Source: Gammaproteobacteria bacterium UBA7310 (GTDB lineage: Bacteria > Pseudomonadota > Gammaproteobacteria > Pseudomonadales > Ketobacteraceae). Taken from it: DNA of 64,000 nucleotides. The position numbers were made by a program, and so were the translations under genes. The DNA lies in the NCBI GenBank assembly GCA_002471665.1, contig DKQK01000053.1:1-64000 (forward strand), in the 5' to 3' direction. Numbering within the stretch: position 1 is the first letter of the stretch; the number at the start of each line of letters is the position of its first letter. The notes below the pieces were generated by a model. It was not told the origin of the DNA. It ran no database searches and saw only the letters and a list, made by a program, of their open reading frames with translations. Positions 52,222-59,454 of the stretch are shown piece after piece.

Positions 52222-53184
52222 ATGCAGATCCAGCCGGCACAACCCAATGTCACTAATGTGGCAGCCTATGCCAGCTCAGCCTCTTCCAATGGGCTGGAGC
52301 AGGATCGGGTGCGTGCCGACATTCCCCCGGTTGCAGAGGGCCAAAAGAATGCCCCCAGCCAAAATCAACAGTTCTTTGCCACTCCTGCACCGGTAAGCGC
52401 ATCGATACCCGGCGATGAGAAGGCCCTGCAGAACTCCGATTCAAACAACGAGCGGGATGTGGATCGGCAGGACGCTCGCCCTGCTGAGAAATCCAGCGCG
52501 GAGGCGCGCCAGGGGCTATCGGAAGAAGACCAGGTGGTGATTGATCAGCTGAAAGCCCGGGATCGCGAAGTTCGGGTACACGAAGCCGCGCACGCTGCCA
52601 TCGGCGGCCGTTATGCGGGCAGCCCCAGCTTCCAGTATTCCCGTGGCCCCGATGGGCGTAACTATGCGACAGGAGGTGAAGTCAGCATCAGCACTTCACC
52701 GGTTGCCGGAAACCCCCAGGCCACTATTGAAAAAGCCCGTATCATCCGGGCTGCTGCCCTGGCTCCCGCTGAGCCTTCAACCCAGGATCGCCGGGTGGCG
52801 GCAGAAGCCGCCCAGATGGAAATTAAGGCAGAGGCTGAATTGCGCGCGGTGCAGGCAGAACAGACTGCCCAGGAAGAGGCGCGTAAGGCAGAGGAGCAAG
52901 AGAAATCCCGCAATGAACCTGAGGTGGAAGAGGGCGAATCGGCACAGCCGGTGCGTGAACCCAGGGAACCACCGTCACTGGTGCAGGCCACTGCAGCAGA
53001 AGATACGGAATCTGAATCAGAGGATGATACGGAGGTTCAGGAGGAACAACCCCGCAATGCCCGCGAGGAACTGGAGAAAATTTTACTTGGCTCTAGCGGG
53101 CTTATTCAGCAGGCCAACCAACTTGGCCTGGTAGACCCGCAAAACCCCTACGGTAAAAGCGGCTTTCTGGACGTGATTGCCTGA
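52222..53184 (+). CDS. putative metalloprotease, SprA-related / CJM1_0395 family
   Basis: The 320-residue product has a disordered start (residues 1-95), then the conserved core EVRVHEAAHAAIGGRYAGSP, where HEAAH (120-124) fits a zincin HExxH, then QYSRGPDGRNYATGGEVSI. After that comes a helix-rich stretch, highly charged (about 190-290), and a short conserved tail. No signal peptide is seen. The family is known from domain surveys and its role is not established. It lies 11 bases after the small flagellar-like gene. Confidence 0.72.
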   Translation: MQIQPAQPNVTNVAAYASSASSNGLEQDRVRADIPPVAEGQKNAPSQNQQFFATPAPVSASIPGDEKALQNSDSNNERDVDRQDARPAEKSSAEARQGLSEEDQVVIDQLKARDREVRVHEAAHAAIGGRYAGSPSFQYSRGPDGRNYATGGEVSISTSPVAGNPQATIEKARIIRAAALAPAEPSTQDRRVAAEAAQMEIKAEAELRAVQAEQTAQEEARKAEEQEKSRNEPEVEEGESAQPVREPREPPSLVQATAAEDTESESEDDTEVQEEQPRNAREELEKILLGSSGLIQQANQLGLVDPQNPYGKSGFLDVIA

Positions 53185-53304
53185 CAGCGGGCGCGCCTGT
53201 CAGATCCCCCCACTCTCTTACGAATTGAATGGTCGATTGATGGCCAATCTCCCCCTGCATTAGGGCAATTGTTGAGGATTTGTGTAAATCCACATTGACG
53301 AAAT

Positions 53305-53331
53305 CAAACATATGTTTGAAACTATTGTTTA
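53305..53331 (+). promoter_or_regulatory. PsrA-like operator upstream of acyl-CoA dehydrogenase
   Basis: CAAACATATGTTTG (53305-53318) is a perfect palindrome, matching the PsrA box (G/C)AAAC-N2-4-GTTT(G/C). A second, weaker box GAAACTATTGTTTA (53318-53331) overlaps its last base. PsrA is a TetR-type regulator that releases DNA on binding long-chain fatty acids in Pseudomonas. No psrA gene is in the window. Confidence 0.6.
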
Positions 53332-53397
53332 GCAATGCTGCACTGTGTGCTCAGAATTGGATTTTATCGCCCACCCGTCATTTAGTATGAGGGGCGC

Positions 53398-53426
53398 TTG
53401 ACTGATTGGTCGCGAAAAATTCTAAC
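53398..53426 (+). promoter_or_regulatory. candidate promoter of the acyl-CoA dehydrogenase gene
   Basis: -35 TTGACT (53398-53403), 17-base spacer, -10 TCTAAC (53421-53426; four of six). It lies about 165 bases before the start codon and 67 bases downstream of the PsrA-like box, so the repressor would act from upstream unless a second start lies closer to the box. Confidence 0.45.
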
Positions 53427-53590
53427 GCTTGTTTGAATGGTTCAGGTACCATCCTGTACCCGACCAAGTGCTGATTCCAGCGCAGCAAGAGTGTTTTTCA
53501 TTGCAATTTTATGCCTGGCCAAATCAGTGGCGGGCGGAACGTTGTCGATAATGAAGCCCATTTTGTACATGGGCACAAGAGGGTAAAGCA

Positions 53591-55393
53591 ATGCCAGAAT
53601 ATAAAGCTCCCAGACGTGATATCCAGTTTGTCATGCATGAAGTCTTGAAGTTGGAAGACCACTATAAGGCCTTGCGTGGTGACGAAGAAGTCAACCGTGA
53701 TCTGATCGATGCCATCCTGGAAGAGGGTGCCAAATTCTGTGAAAACGAGCTGGCGCCCATCAATCGCACCGGCGATGAAGAAGGCTGTGGTTTCGACAAT
53801 GGTGTCGTCACTACGCCGAAAGGTTTTAAAGAAGCCTATCAGAAGTACGTGGAAGGTGGCTGGCCTGCCTTGAGCGCCCCCATTGATGAAGGTGGCCAGG
53901 GCCTGCCTAACTCTCTGGGCATTGTCATGAGCGAAATGGTGGGTACCGCCAACTGGTCATGGGGCATGTATCCCGGACTGAGCCACGGTGCCATCAAAAC
54001 TTTGGAATCCCATGGAACCACCGAACAGAAAGAGCAGTATCTGACCCGACTGATCAGTGGTGAGTGGACCGGTACCATGTGCCTGACTGAGCCCCATTGC
54101 GGTACGGACCTGGGCATACTGCGCACTAAAGCCGAACCCAATGCCGATGGTTCCTATTCCATCAGTGGTACCAAGATTTTTATCTCCGCCGGTGATCATG
54201 ACATGGTGGATAACATCATCCACATTGTGCTGGCTCGTCTGCCTGATGCCCCCAAAGGCACCAAAGGTATTTCTCTGTTTATCGTTCCCAAGGTTAACGT
54301 GAACGAAGACGGCAGCCTGGGTGAAGCCAACGGCGTCAGCTGCGGCTCTATTGAACACAAGATGGGGATCAAGGCCTCTGCCACCTGCGTCTTGAATTTT
54401 GAAGGTGCCAAAGGTTATTTGATCGGCCCGCCGAACCGCGGTTTGAACTGTATGTTCACGTTTATGAACACGGCGCGAATCGGTACCGCCCTGCAGGGCG
54501 TTGCGGCAGCGGAAGGTTCCTATCAGGGTGCATTGACCTATGCCAAAGAACGTTTGGCCATGCGTGCACTGAGCGGACCCAAAGCACCAGATAAAGAAGC
54601 GGATCCCATCATCGTGCATCCTGATGTGCGGCGCATGCTGTTGACTCAGAAAGCGTTCGCCGAAGGCGGTCGTGCCCTGTTGTACTATCTGTCCATGCAG
54701 GGTGATATCGTCGAGCATGGTGCAGACGAAGAAGCCAAGAAGCTGGCTGATGATTTGATGGCGTTCCTCACACCCATTGCCAAGGCATTCTGTACCGAAA
54801 CCGGATTGGAAGCAGCCAACCACGGGGTTCAGGTGTTCGGTGGTCATGGCTTTATTCGTGAGTGGGGAATGGAGCAGATCGTTCGTGATACGCGTATTGC
54901 GACCCTTTATGAAGGCACAACCGGTATTCAGGCATTGGATTTGCTTGGTCGTAAGGTAATGCTGACACAAGGTGGTTTGCTGAAAAACTTCACCAAGATC
55001 GTGCATAAATTCTGTAAAGAGAACGATGATAACGCAGAGATTGCGGAGTTCATTGAACCGCTGGCCACATTGAACAAAGAGTGGGGCGATTTGACCACGC
55101 AGATCGGCATGCGTGCCATGGCTAACCAGGAAGAGATCGGTGCAGCTGCGGTAGACTATCTGATGTACAGTGGTTATATTACGCTGGCTTATTTCTGGGC
55201 GGTAATGGCAAAAGCGGCGAAGGAGCAACTTGCGGCCGGTACCTCTGAAGAAGGCTTCTACACAGCCAAGGTGCAGACTGCGAAATTCTACTTCAAACGT
55301 ATATTGCCGCGCACCAAGTCCCTGGTGGACACAGTGAACGCTGGTTTGGATAGTTTGATGGATATGGAAGTGGATAATTTCGGATTTTATTAA
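53591..55393 (+). CDS. acyl-CoA dehydrogenase (long-chain, FadE1/FadE2-like)
   Basis: This FAD enzyme catalyses the first step of beta-oxidation. The 600-residue product has the FAD-binding TEPHCGTDLG at 166-175, the middle domain ISGTKIFISAGDH, the C-terminal helical domain QVFGGHGFIREWGMEQIVRD, and the catalytic E441 in LYEGTTGIQ. A C-terminal extra domain (about 470-600) is typical of the long acyl-CoA dehydrogenases of Pseudomonas. It follows a PsrA-like box, fitting a fatty-acid response. Confidence 0.93.
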   Translation: MPEYKAPRRDIQFVMHEVLKLEDHYKALRGDEEVNRDLIDAILEEGAKFCENELAPINRTGDEEGCGFDNGVVTTPKGFKEAYQKYVEGGWPALSAPIDEGGQGLPNSLGIVMSEMVGTANWSWGMYPGLSHGAIKTLESHGTTEQKEQYLTRLISGEWTGTMCLTEPHCGTDLGILRTKAEPNADGSYSISGTKIFISAGDHDMVDNIIHIVLARLPDAPKGTKGISLFIVPKVNVNEDGSLGEANGVSCGSIEHKMGIKASATCVLNFEGAKGYLIGPPNRGLNCMFTFMNTARIGTALQGVAAAEGSYQGALTYAKERLAMRALSGPKAPDKEADPIIVHPDVRRMLLTQKAFAEGGRALLYYLSMQGDIVEHGADEEAKKLADDLMAFLTPIAKAFCTETGLEAANHGVQVFGGHGFIREWGMEQIVRDTRIATLYEGTTGIQALDLLGRKVMLTQGGLLKNFTKIVHKFCKENDDNAEIAEFIEPLATLNKEWGDLTTQIGMRAMANQEEIGAAAVDYLMYSGYITLAYFWAVMAKAAKEQLAAGTSEEGFYTAKVQTAKFYFKRILPRTKSLVDTVNAGLDSLMDMEVDNFGFY

Positions 55394-55452
55394 TTCCGGT
55401 TACCACCTAATAACGAAAAACAAAATTGGACAGTTTCCCTCTGTAGTCCTTT

Positions 55453-55478
55453 GCCCGCCAAGACGCGGGCTTTTTTTT
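55453..55478 (+). terminator. intrinsic terminator after acyl-CoA dehydrogenase
   Basis: GCCCGC (55453-55458) and GCGGGC (55465-55470), loop CAAGAC, then eight T (55471-55478). It is 60 bases after the stop codon, in front of a convergent gene. Confidence 0.93.
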
Positions 55479-55497
55479 ATTCAGGTCGGCGAGGATG

Positions 55498-56928
55498 CTA
55501 TTTCACCAGTTCGGTCCAGCCTCCGCGGTCGTCGTCGTCATCGCCAAAGTCACCAAACTCATCGTCATTGAATTCAACATCATCAGGTACGTCGCTTAAC
55601 GTTGCTGCGCGCCGGGCTTCGGCCTCTGCTTTGCGTCGTGCTTCTTCCTCTGCCTTTTTCTGGGCGGCTATTTTTTGGGCCTCTTCGGCTTCTTTGCGCG
55701 CTTTCTCCTCTGCCAGCCGTTGCCGCTCCTTTTCCAGCTCAGCCTGGCGGGCTGCGTTTTGCTTGTCTTGTCGCTGCTGCTGGGCAAACGCCGCTTTTTC
55801 TTTTTTGATGCTGGCAGCAGTGGATTTCTGACAGCTTTCCGTGCTGTTCATAAGCTTGGAAAACTGATTGCTTGAACTCCAGCTGGGATATTGTTTTACC
55901 GTTGCGATCAGTTTGGCATCGTTGGTCACTTTGCCCTTCAACGCTGCTGAATTGTTATAGCTGGCTTCTGCCTTACTGATGTCGGCCTCGGCAACAAAAC
56001 GGTTGCTGAGTTTTTTGGCTGATTCACAAGCCTCTTGAGCCGCCCGTAGGGTGGCAACTCCGTCTTCGATATCTTTTTCAAGAGCCCGCCGGTTCTTGGT
56101 GGCGGTGCGAATGTATTCCGAAGTTTGACCTTCACACTGTGCAGAACTGTCCACCAGTTTTTGCAGTTCCTGGCTTTGCGGACGGGTGGGCTGTTCCTTC
56201 AGGATGGTGAAAGCCTCGGTATTTTGGCGGGCCGTTTTCTTGGCCTTGGCGGCTTCGTTCATCATGGCATTGACGTCATCGAGCTTGTCCAGGCTGAATT
56301 TGGGCGAGGAAATGGTGGTTTTGGCCTTTTCGCATTCGCTCAACACAGTTTGGTAACCCTGGATAGCCGCATTCATCTTCTCCACCAGGGCGTTCTCTTC
56401 TTTCATGGCTTCTGCCAGCTTTTCCTCCACTCGGGAGCAGGCCCTGACCTTGGAGGCGAGGGCGAATACTTCCATGATGCTATCGGTAATGATCATGGCA
56501 TCGTCACGATAGCGTTTGTACTCATCCATATTGCTTTTAGCACTGGGTACATCGCCGTTTTTAAGGGATTCTTTAGCGGTATCACAATAGGTGAATCCTT
56601 TTTCCAGAATCGGCGTGGCCTCGGCGCGCTTGATATTGACTTCCACCCGCTCGCAGTAGCGCAGGTTGGAATCCATGTCACGTTGGGTGGTACTTAGTAT
56701 GGTGGAGTCGATGGATTTAGCGCGGTCCAGGTGCTTCAGATACACGTCGAACTTGCGCTTGGCGGCGGGCAGGTCGGAAGTACGCAGGGTGTTGGCCTCA
56801 GTACACTCTTTGTATCCCTTAATGTATTCGTTGACAGCGTCATCAAATTTGTCTGCAACCGCAATGCCGGGAGCCAGAAACATACAGGTGATCAGGATGG
56901 GAGAAAAGTGCTTGAAATCAACCTTCAT
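55498..56928 (-). CDS. exported coiled-coil protein with four cysteine-pair repeats
   Basis: The 476-residue product has a signal peptide with cleavage likely after GIAVA (residue 25). The mature protein is helical and, by my reading, built of four repeats, each with one cysteine pair: C42/C92, C115/C164, C199/C265, C301/C366. The spacing in the first two is about 50 residues and in the last two about 65. A highly charged Ala/Glu/Arg/Lys coiled-coil of about 60 residues follows (380-442), then an acidic tail with DDDDD near 463. No known family is recognised. It is probably periplasmic, with four disulfides. Its role is unknown. Confidence 0.75.
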   Translation of the reverse strand: MKVDFKHFSPILITCMFLAPGIAVADKFDDAVNEYIKGYKECTEANTLRTSDLPAAKRKFDVYLKHLDRAKSIDSTILSTTQRDMDSNLRYCERVEVNIKRAEATPILEKGFTYCDTAKESLKNGDVPSAKSNMDEYKRYRDDAMIITDSIMEVFALASKVRACSRVEEKLAEAMKEENALVEKMNAAIQGYQTVLSECEKAKTTISSPKFSLDKLDDVNAMMNEAAKAKKTARQNTEAFTILKEQPTRPQSQELQKLVDSSAQCEGQTSEYIRTATKNRRALEKDIEDGVATLRAAQEACESAKKLSNRFVAEADISKAEASYNNSAALKGKVTNDAKLIATVKQYPSWSSSNQFSKLMNSTESCQKSTAASIKKEKAAFAQQQRQDKQNAARQAELEKERQRLAEEKARKEAEEAQKIAAQKKAEEEARRKAEAEARRAATLSDVPDDVEFNDDEFGDFGDDDDDRGGWTELVK

Positions 56929-57499
56929 GTAGTTACCTGCGTTGTGCCTGCGAATTATTTGGATTGGAAAAATGACACCCTAGCGAGTTGTTCGCATAAG
57001 GACATTACGTGATCCCTGTAAACCAATGAATTAACTCAAATTTGACTCCTTTCACCATTAAATATAGTCGAAGATTCACCACAGATATAGGCAGTTAGGT
57101 TTATTTATGTGTCGGTCTTTTACGCAGATGGCCTCAGTATCCAGGGTTGGTGGTGGATTTTATCCAAACCGAGTCAGTTTAGCTAAAAGTCGTTTGTAAA
57201 TAACGATAACAACGACCCGGTGACCGTTTCTATCGGTGCGCCTTATCGGGCCGTGATATCTGTGACTGTAGGGCCACTGGGGCTAGCCCAACTGGTTTTG
57301 GTAAATAGGTGTCCATTTTTGCAATTAGGTGTCCGAAAAGGACACAAATCCCGCCAAATTCGCAGTTCAGTTTTCGGTCGGTTGTGGCATAATGTGCGGC
57401 CTCTTTACTAAGGGGTGAGCGGCTGGTCGCGCCGCACAGCGGAGCCCTGGTGGCTTTGTCGTCAGAGAGCGGCAATTTTGTTTGGGAGTAAGAAAGGGC
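56929..57499. other. 571-base intergenic region rich in symmetric elements
   Basis: No gene is recognised. It holds an imperfect 22-bp palindrome centred on GGGCTAGCCC (57274-57295), two copies of an A(A/T)TAGGTGTCC 11-mer 20 bases apart, a hairpin GTGTCC/GGACAC, and a CATAAT -10-like hexamer at 57388-57393. Further upstream, near 57042, TTGACT and TATAGT are only 15 bases apart. Promoters for the divergent genes on both sides must lie here. Confidence 0.6.
57304..57345. repeat. GTGTCC direct and inverted repeat array
   Basis: AATAGGTGTCC (57304-57314) and ATTAGGTGTCC (57324-57334) differ at one base and start exactly 20 bases apart, about two helical turns. The second copy also forms the palindrome GTGTCCGAAAAGGACAC (57329-57345). 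This geometry suits a dimeric or cooperatively binding regulator. It lies about 45 bases before a CATAAT hexamer and about 155 bases before the acyltransferase start. A fragment of a mobile-element end is the alternative. Confidence 0.6.
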
Positions 57500-58429
57500 A
57501 TGTTGTCTTTTTTGCCAGCCCCGCTTCGAGGTTTGCTGGCGTTTTTGTTTATGGCACTGAATACCCTGATTTCAATAGTGCCGTTGTTAGTCGTGACCCT
57601 TTTTAGGTTGTTGATCCCCATTAAACCATGGGGACGCGTTTGCGCGTGGGTGATGATCAAGATTGCGGAAAACTGGATGGCGGTAAACAGCCTCATCCTG
57701 TCTCTATCAGGCAGAATCCGCATTGATCTGCGTGGAGCGGAGGATCTGCATTATCACGGTTGGTATCTGGTGAGCTGTAATCACCAGAGCTGGAGTGACA
57801 TTCTAATCCTGCAGAAGGTATTCAATCGCCGAATTCCCATGCTCAAATTTTTCCTCAAGCAGGAATTGATTTGGGTTCCCTTGATGGGGGTTGCCTGGTG
57901 GGCATTGGATTTTCCGTTCATGAAACGCTATAGCAAAGAGTTTTTGCTCAAGCATCCCGAGATGAAAGGCAAGGATCTGGAAACCACCCGCAAGGCCTGT
58001 GAAAAATTCAAGGAACTGCCGGTATCGGTGATGAACTTTCTGGAAGGCACTCGATTTACGACAGCGAAACACGATGCGCAGGGATCTCCCTACCAGCATT
58101 TATTAAAGCCGAAATCCGGAGGGATTGCGTTTGTGTTGTCCGCTATGGGGGGGCAGTTACGTTCCATGCTGGACGTAACGATTGTGTATCACGACAAAGC
58201 CATTGGTTTTTGGGATTTGCTCTGTGGTCGGGTCCATCGCCTGACGGTACACATTATTGAACGGCCGATTCCCGCGCAGTTCAGTCGTGGAGATTACGAG
58301 AGTGATCCCGCTTTCCGCGCTGAATTCCAGGAATGGGTAAATCAATTATGGCTGGAAAAAGATGCCTTGATCACCTCGATCAAGCAAGAATCCGTTTTTA
58401 GTAATCAAGGTAGCAACGAAAGGGTTTGA
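57500..58429 (+). CDS. 1-acyl-glycerol-3-phosphate acyltransferase-like protein (YihG type)
   Basis: The 309-residue product has an N-terminal hydrophobic region (about residues 10-40), the acyltransferase block NHQSWSD at 94-100 (an HxxxxD motif, with H95 and D100), and EGTR at 182-185. The LCLAT1/YihG-like family acylates lysophosphatidic acid to build membrane lipids. ATG 57500 is preferred to the in-frame TTG 57482. marR-type gene 58433 follows after three bases, so the two are probably one operon. Confidence 0.88.
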   Translation: MLSFLPAPLRGLLAFLFMALNTLISIVPLLVVTLFRLLIPIKPWGRVCAWVMIKIAENWMAVNSLILSLSGRIRIDLRGAEDLHYHGWYLVSCNHQSWSDILILQKVFNRRIPMLKFFLKQELIWVPLMGVAWWALDFPFMKRYSKEFLLKHPEMKGKDLETTRKACEKFKELPVSVMNFLEGTRFTTAKHDAQGSPYQHLLKPKSGGIAFVLSAMGGQLRSMLDVTIVYHDKAIGFWDLLCGRVHRLTVHIIERPIPAQFSRGDYESDPAFRAEFQEWVNQLWLEKDALITSIKQESVFSNQGSNERV

Positions 58430-58432
58430 AGT

Positions 58433-58885
58433 ATGTCTGAATTTGGACAAAGCACTATTGAAACAAATCTGGCTCAACTGTTCATGCGAGCCTTTTACTG
58501 GGCCGATGAAGGCTTACAGAACGCTTTGAAGAAGCAGGGCTGGCCTGGCATCACCCGTGCTCAATCCCTGGTGTTTGTGAATATCAGCGAAGGTGTTACC
58601 CGTCCTTCCGAGATCGCATCGCGGGTTGGTGTAACCCGCCAGGCAATTCATCAGACGATCAATGAAATGGTTGAGTTGGGCTATCTCACTCTGCAGCCGG
58701 ATCCGACAGATCGTCGCGCCAAAGTGGTGGTTTACACCGAACAGGGTAAAGAAGTGGGTGGGGCAACGGTGAGCGCATTGCGCGAAATCGAAAGCTCGTT
58801 GTCCAATCGAATCGGTAATGAGCGGGTGGTTGCGCTGCGCGAGGCTCTGGCGCAGGAATGGGGCGATCCCTTTCAGCCAGCCTGA
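58433..58885 (+). CDS. MarR family transcriptional regulator
   Basis: The 150-residue product has a winged helix-turn-helix: PSEIASRVGVTRQAIHQTIN is the recognition region, with the wing LTLQPDPTDRRAKVVVYTEQ, and long helices at both ends for dimerisation. It lies three bases after the acyltransferase stop and may control that operon, perhaps through the symmetric elements upstream. The effector is unknown. Confidence 0.88.
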   Translation: MSEFGQSTIETNLAQLFMRAFYWADEGLQNALKKQGWPGITRAQSLVFVNISEGVTRPSEIASRVGVTRQAIHQTINEMVELGYLTLQPDPTDRRAKVVVYTEQGKEVGGATVSALREIESSLSNRIGNERVVALREALAQEWGDPFQPA

Positions 58886-58910
58886 TTGTTGCCCGTTGCG
58901 TAGCCTGAGA

Positions 58911-58935
58911 AAGCCCGGTGTGCCGGGCTTTTTTT
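58911..58935 (+). terminator. intrinsic terminator after the MarR gene
   Basis: AAGCCCGG (58911-58918) pairs with CCGGGCTT (58923-58930), loop TGTG, followed by a run of seven T (58929-58935). It isolates the acyltransferase-MarR operon from the ArsR gene. Confidence 0.93.
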
Positions 58936-58954
58936 GTGGGTCGGCACAAAATGC

Positions 58955-58970
58955 TTGCATAATTGTGCAA
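58955..58970 (+). promoter_or_regulatory. ArsR-type operator 1, upstream of the regulator gene
   Basis: TTGCATAATTGTGCAA is a near-perfect 16-bp palindrome, 41 bases before the ArsR start. It is repeated with one change at 59362-59377 before the methyltransferase gene. Confidence 0.7.
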
Positions 58971-59010
58971 ATGTATGCATGCTTGGATTGTTGTTATCGG
59001 AAGAGTACTT

Positions 59011-59340
59011 ATGTCTGAGTTGAATGCCATCGTCGATGAATTGGGAACGGACTTTTTTAAAGCGCTGTCGGACCCTTCCCGTATTCAGGTCCTGTTGCGG
59101 TTGGCAAGCTCCCCGAACCCCTGCACGGTGTCCCAAGTGGCGGAAGATTGCACGGTGGACCTGTCAGTGGTATCCCGTCATCTCAGCCAACTGAAACGTG
59201 CTGGTATCCTGTCTGCCGAAAAACAGGGGCGGGAGGTATATTACCGGCTCAATACCGTCTCTGTAGTCAAGGCATTACGCCAGTGTGCCGATGCCCTGGA
59301 GCGGTGCTGTCCGGTAACCGGGGTGACATCCTGCTGTTAA
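59011..59340 (+). CDS. ArsR family transcriptional repressor
   Basis: The 109-residue product is a winged-helix ArsR/SmtB protein: ALSDPSRIQVLLRL, then the recognition helix region CTVDLSVVSRHLSQLKRAG. It lacks the classical ELCVC metal box but has C47 in the recognition region and four cysteines at the very end (ERCCPVTGVTSCC: C99, C100, C108, C109). In some ArsRs, C-terminal cysteines bind As(III). ATG 59011 is preferred to the upstream in-frame ATG 58963, which would include the operator. Confidence 0.88.
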   Translation: MSELNAIVDELGTDFFKALSDPSRIQVLLRLASSPNPCTVSQVAEDCTVDLSVVSRHLSQLKRAGILSAEKQGREVYYRLNTVSVVKALRQCADALERCCPVTGVTSCC

Positions 59341-59361
59341 CGGCTTCTGTCGTTATTATAT

Positions 59362-59377
59362 TTGCATAATTGCGCAA
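59362..59377 (+). promoter_or_regulatory. ArsR-type operator 2, upstream of the methyltransferase gene
   Basis: TTGCATAATTGCGCAA differs from operator 1 at one of 16 bases. It lies 22 bases after the ArsR stop and about 78 bases before the methyltransferase start, so the second gene likely has its own regulated promoter. Confidence 0.68.
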
Positions 59378-59454
59378 TAAAACAATATTGGGCCGGGTTT
59401 GTTCACTGCAAGTTTATTTACTGCGAGTTTATCTACTGAAAGGAGACCAGCATT

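Larger units (their letters stand above)
53185..53590. other. 406-base intergenic region with operator and promoter signals
   Basis: No gene is seen here. It contains a PsrA-like palindrome at 53305-53318, a second overlapping half-like box to 53331, and a candidate promoter at 53398-53426, followed by a leader of about 160 bases to the acyl-CoA dehydrogenase start. Confidence 0.6.

Noticed and set aside
53957..55228. A 423-codon open frame on the minus strand inside the acyl-CoA dehydrogenase gene
   Set aside because: It is an antisense shadow of a gene with all catalytic motifs in the sense frame.
57304..57345. The GTGTCC repeats as an insertion sequence end
   Set aside because: No transposase frame, target duplication or matching second end was seen nearby; a regulatory array is simpler, though a remnant cannot be excluded.
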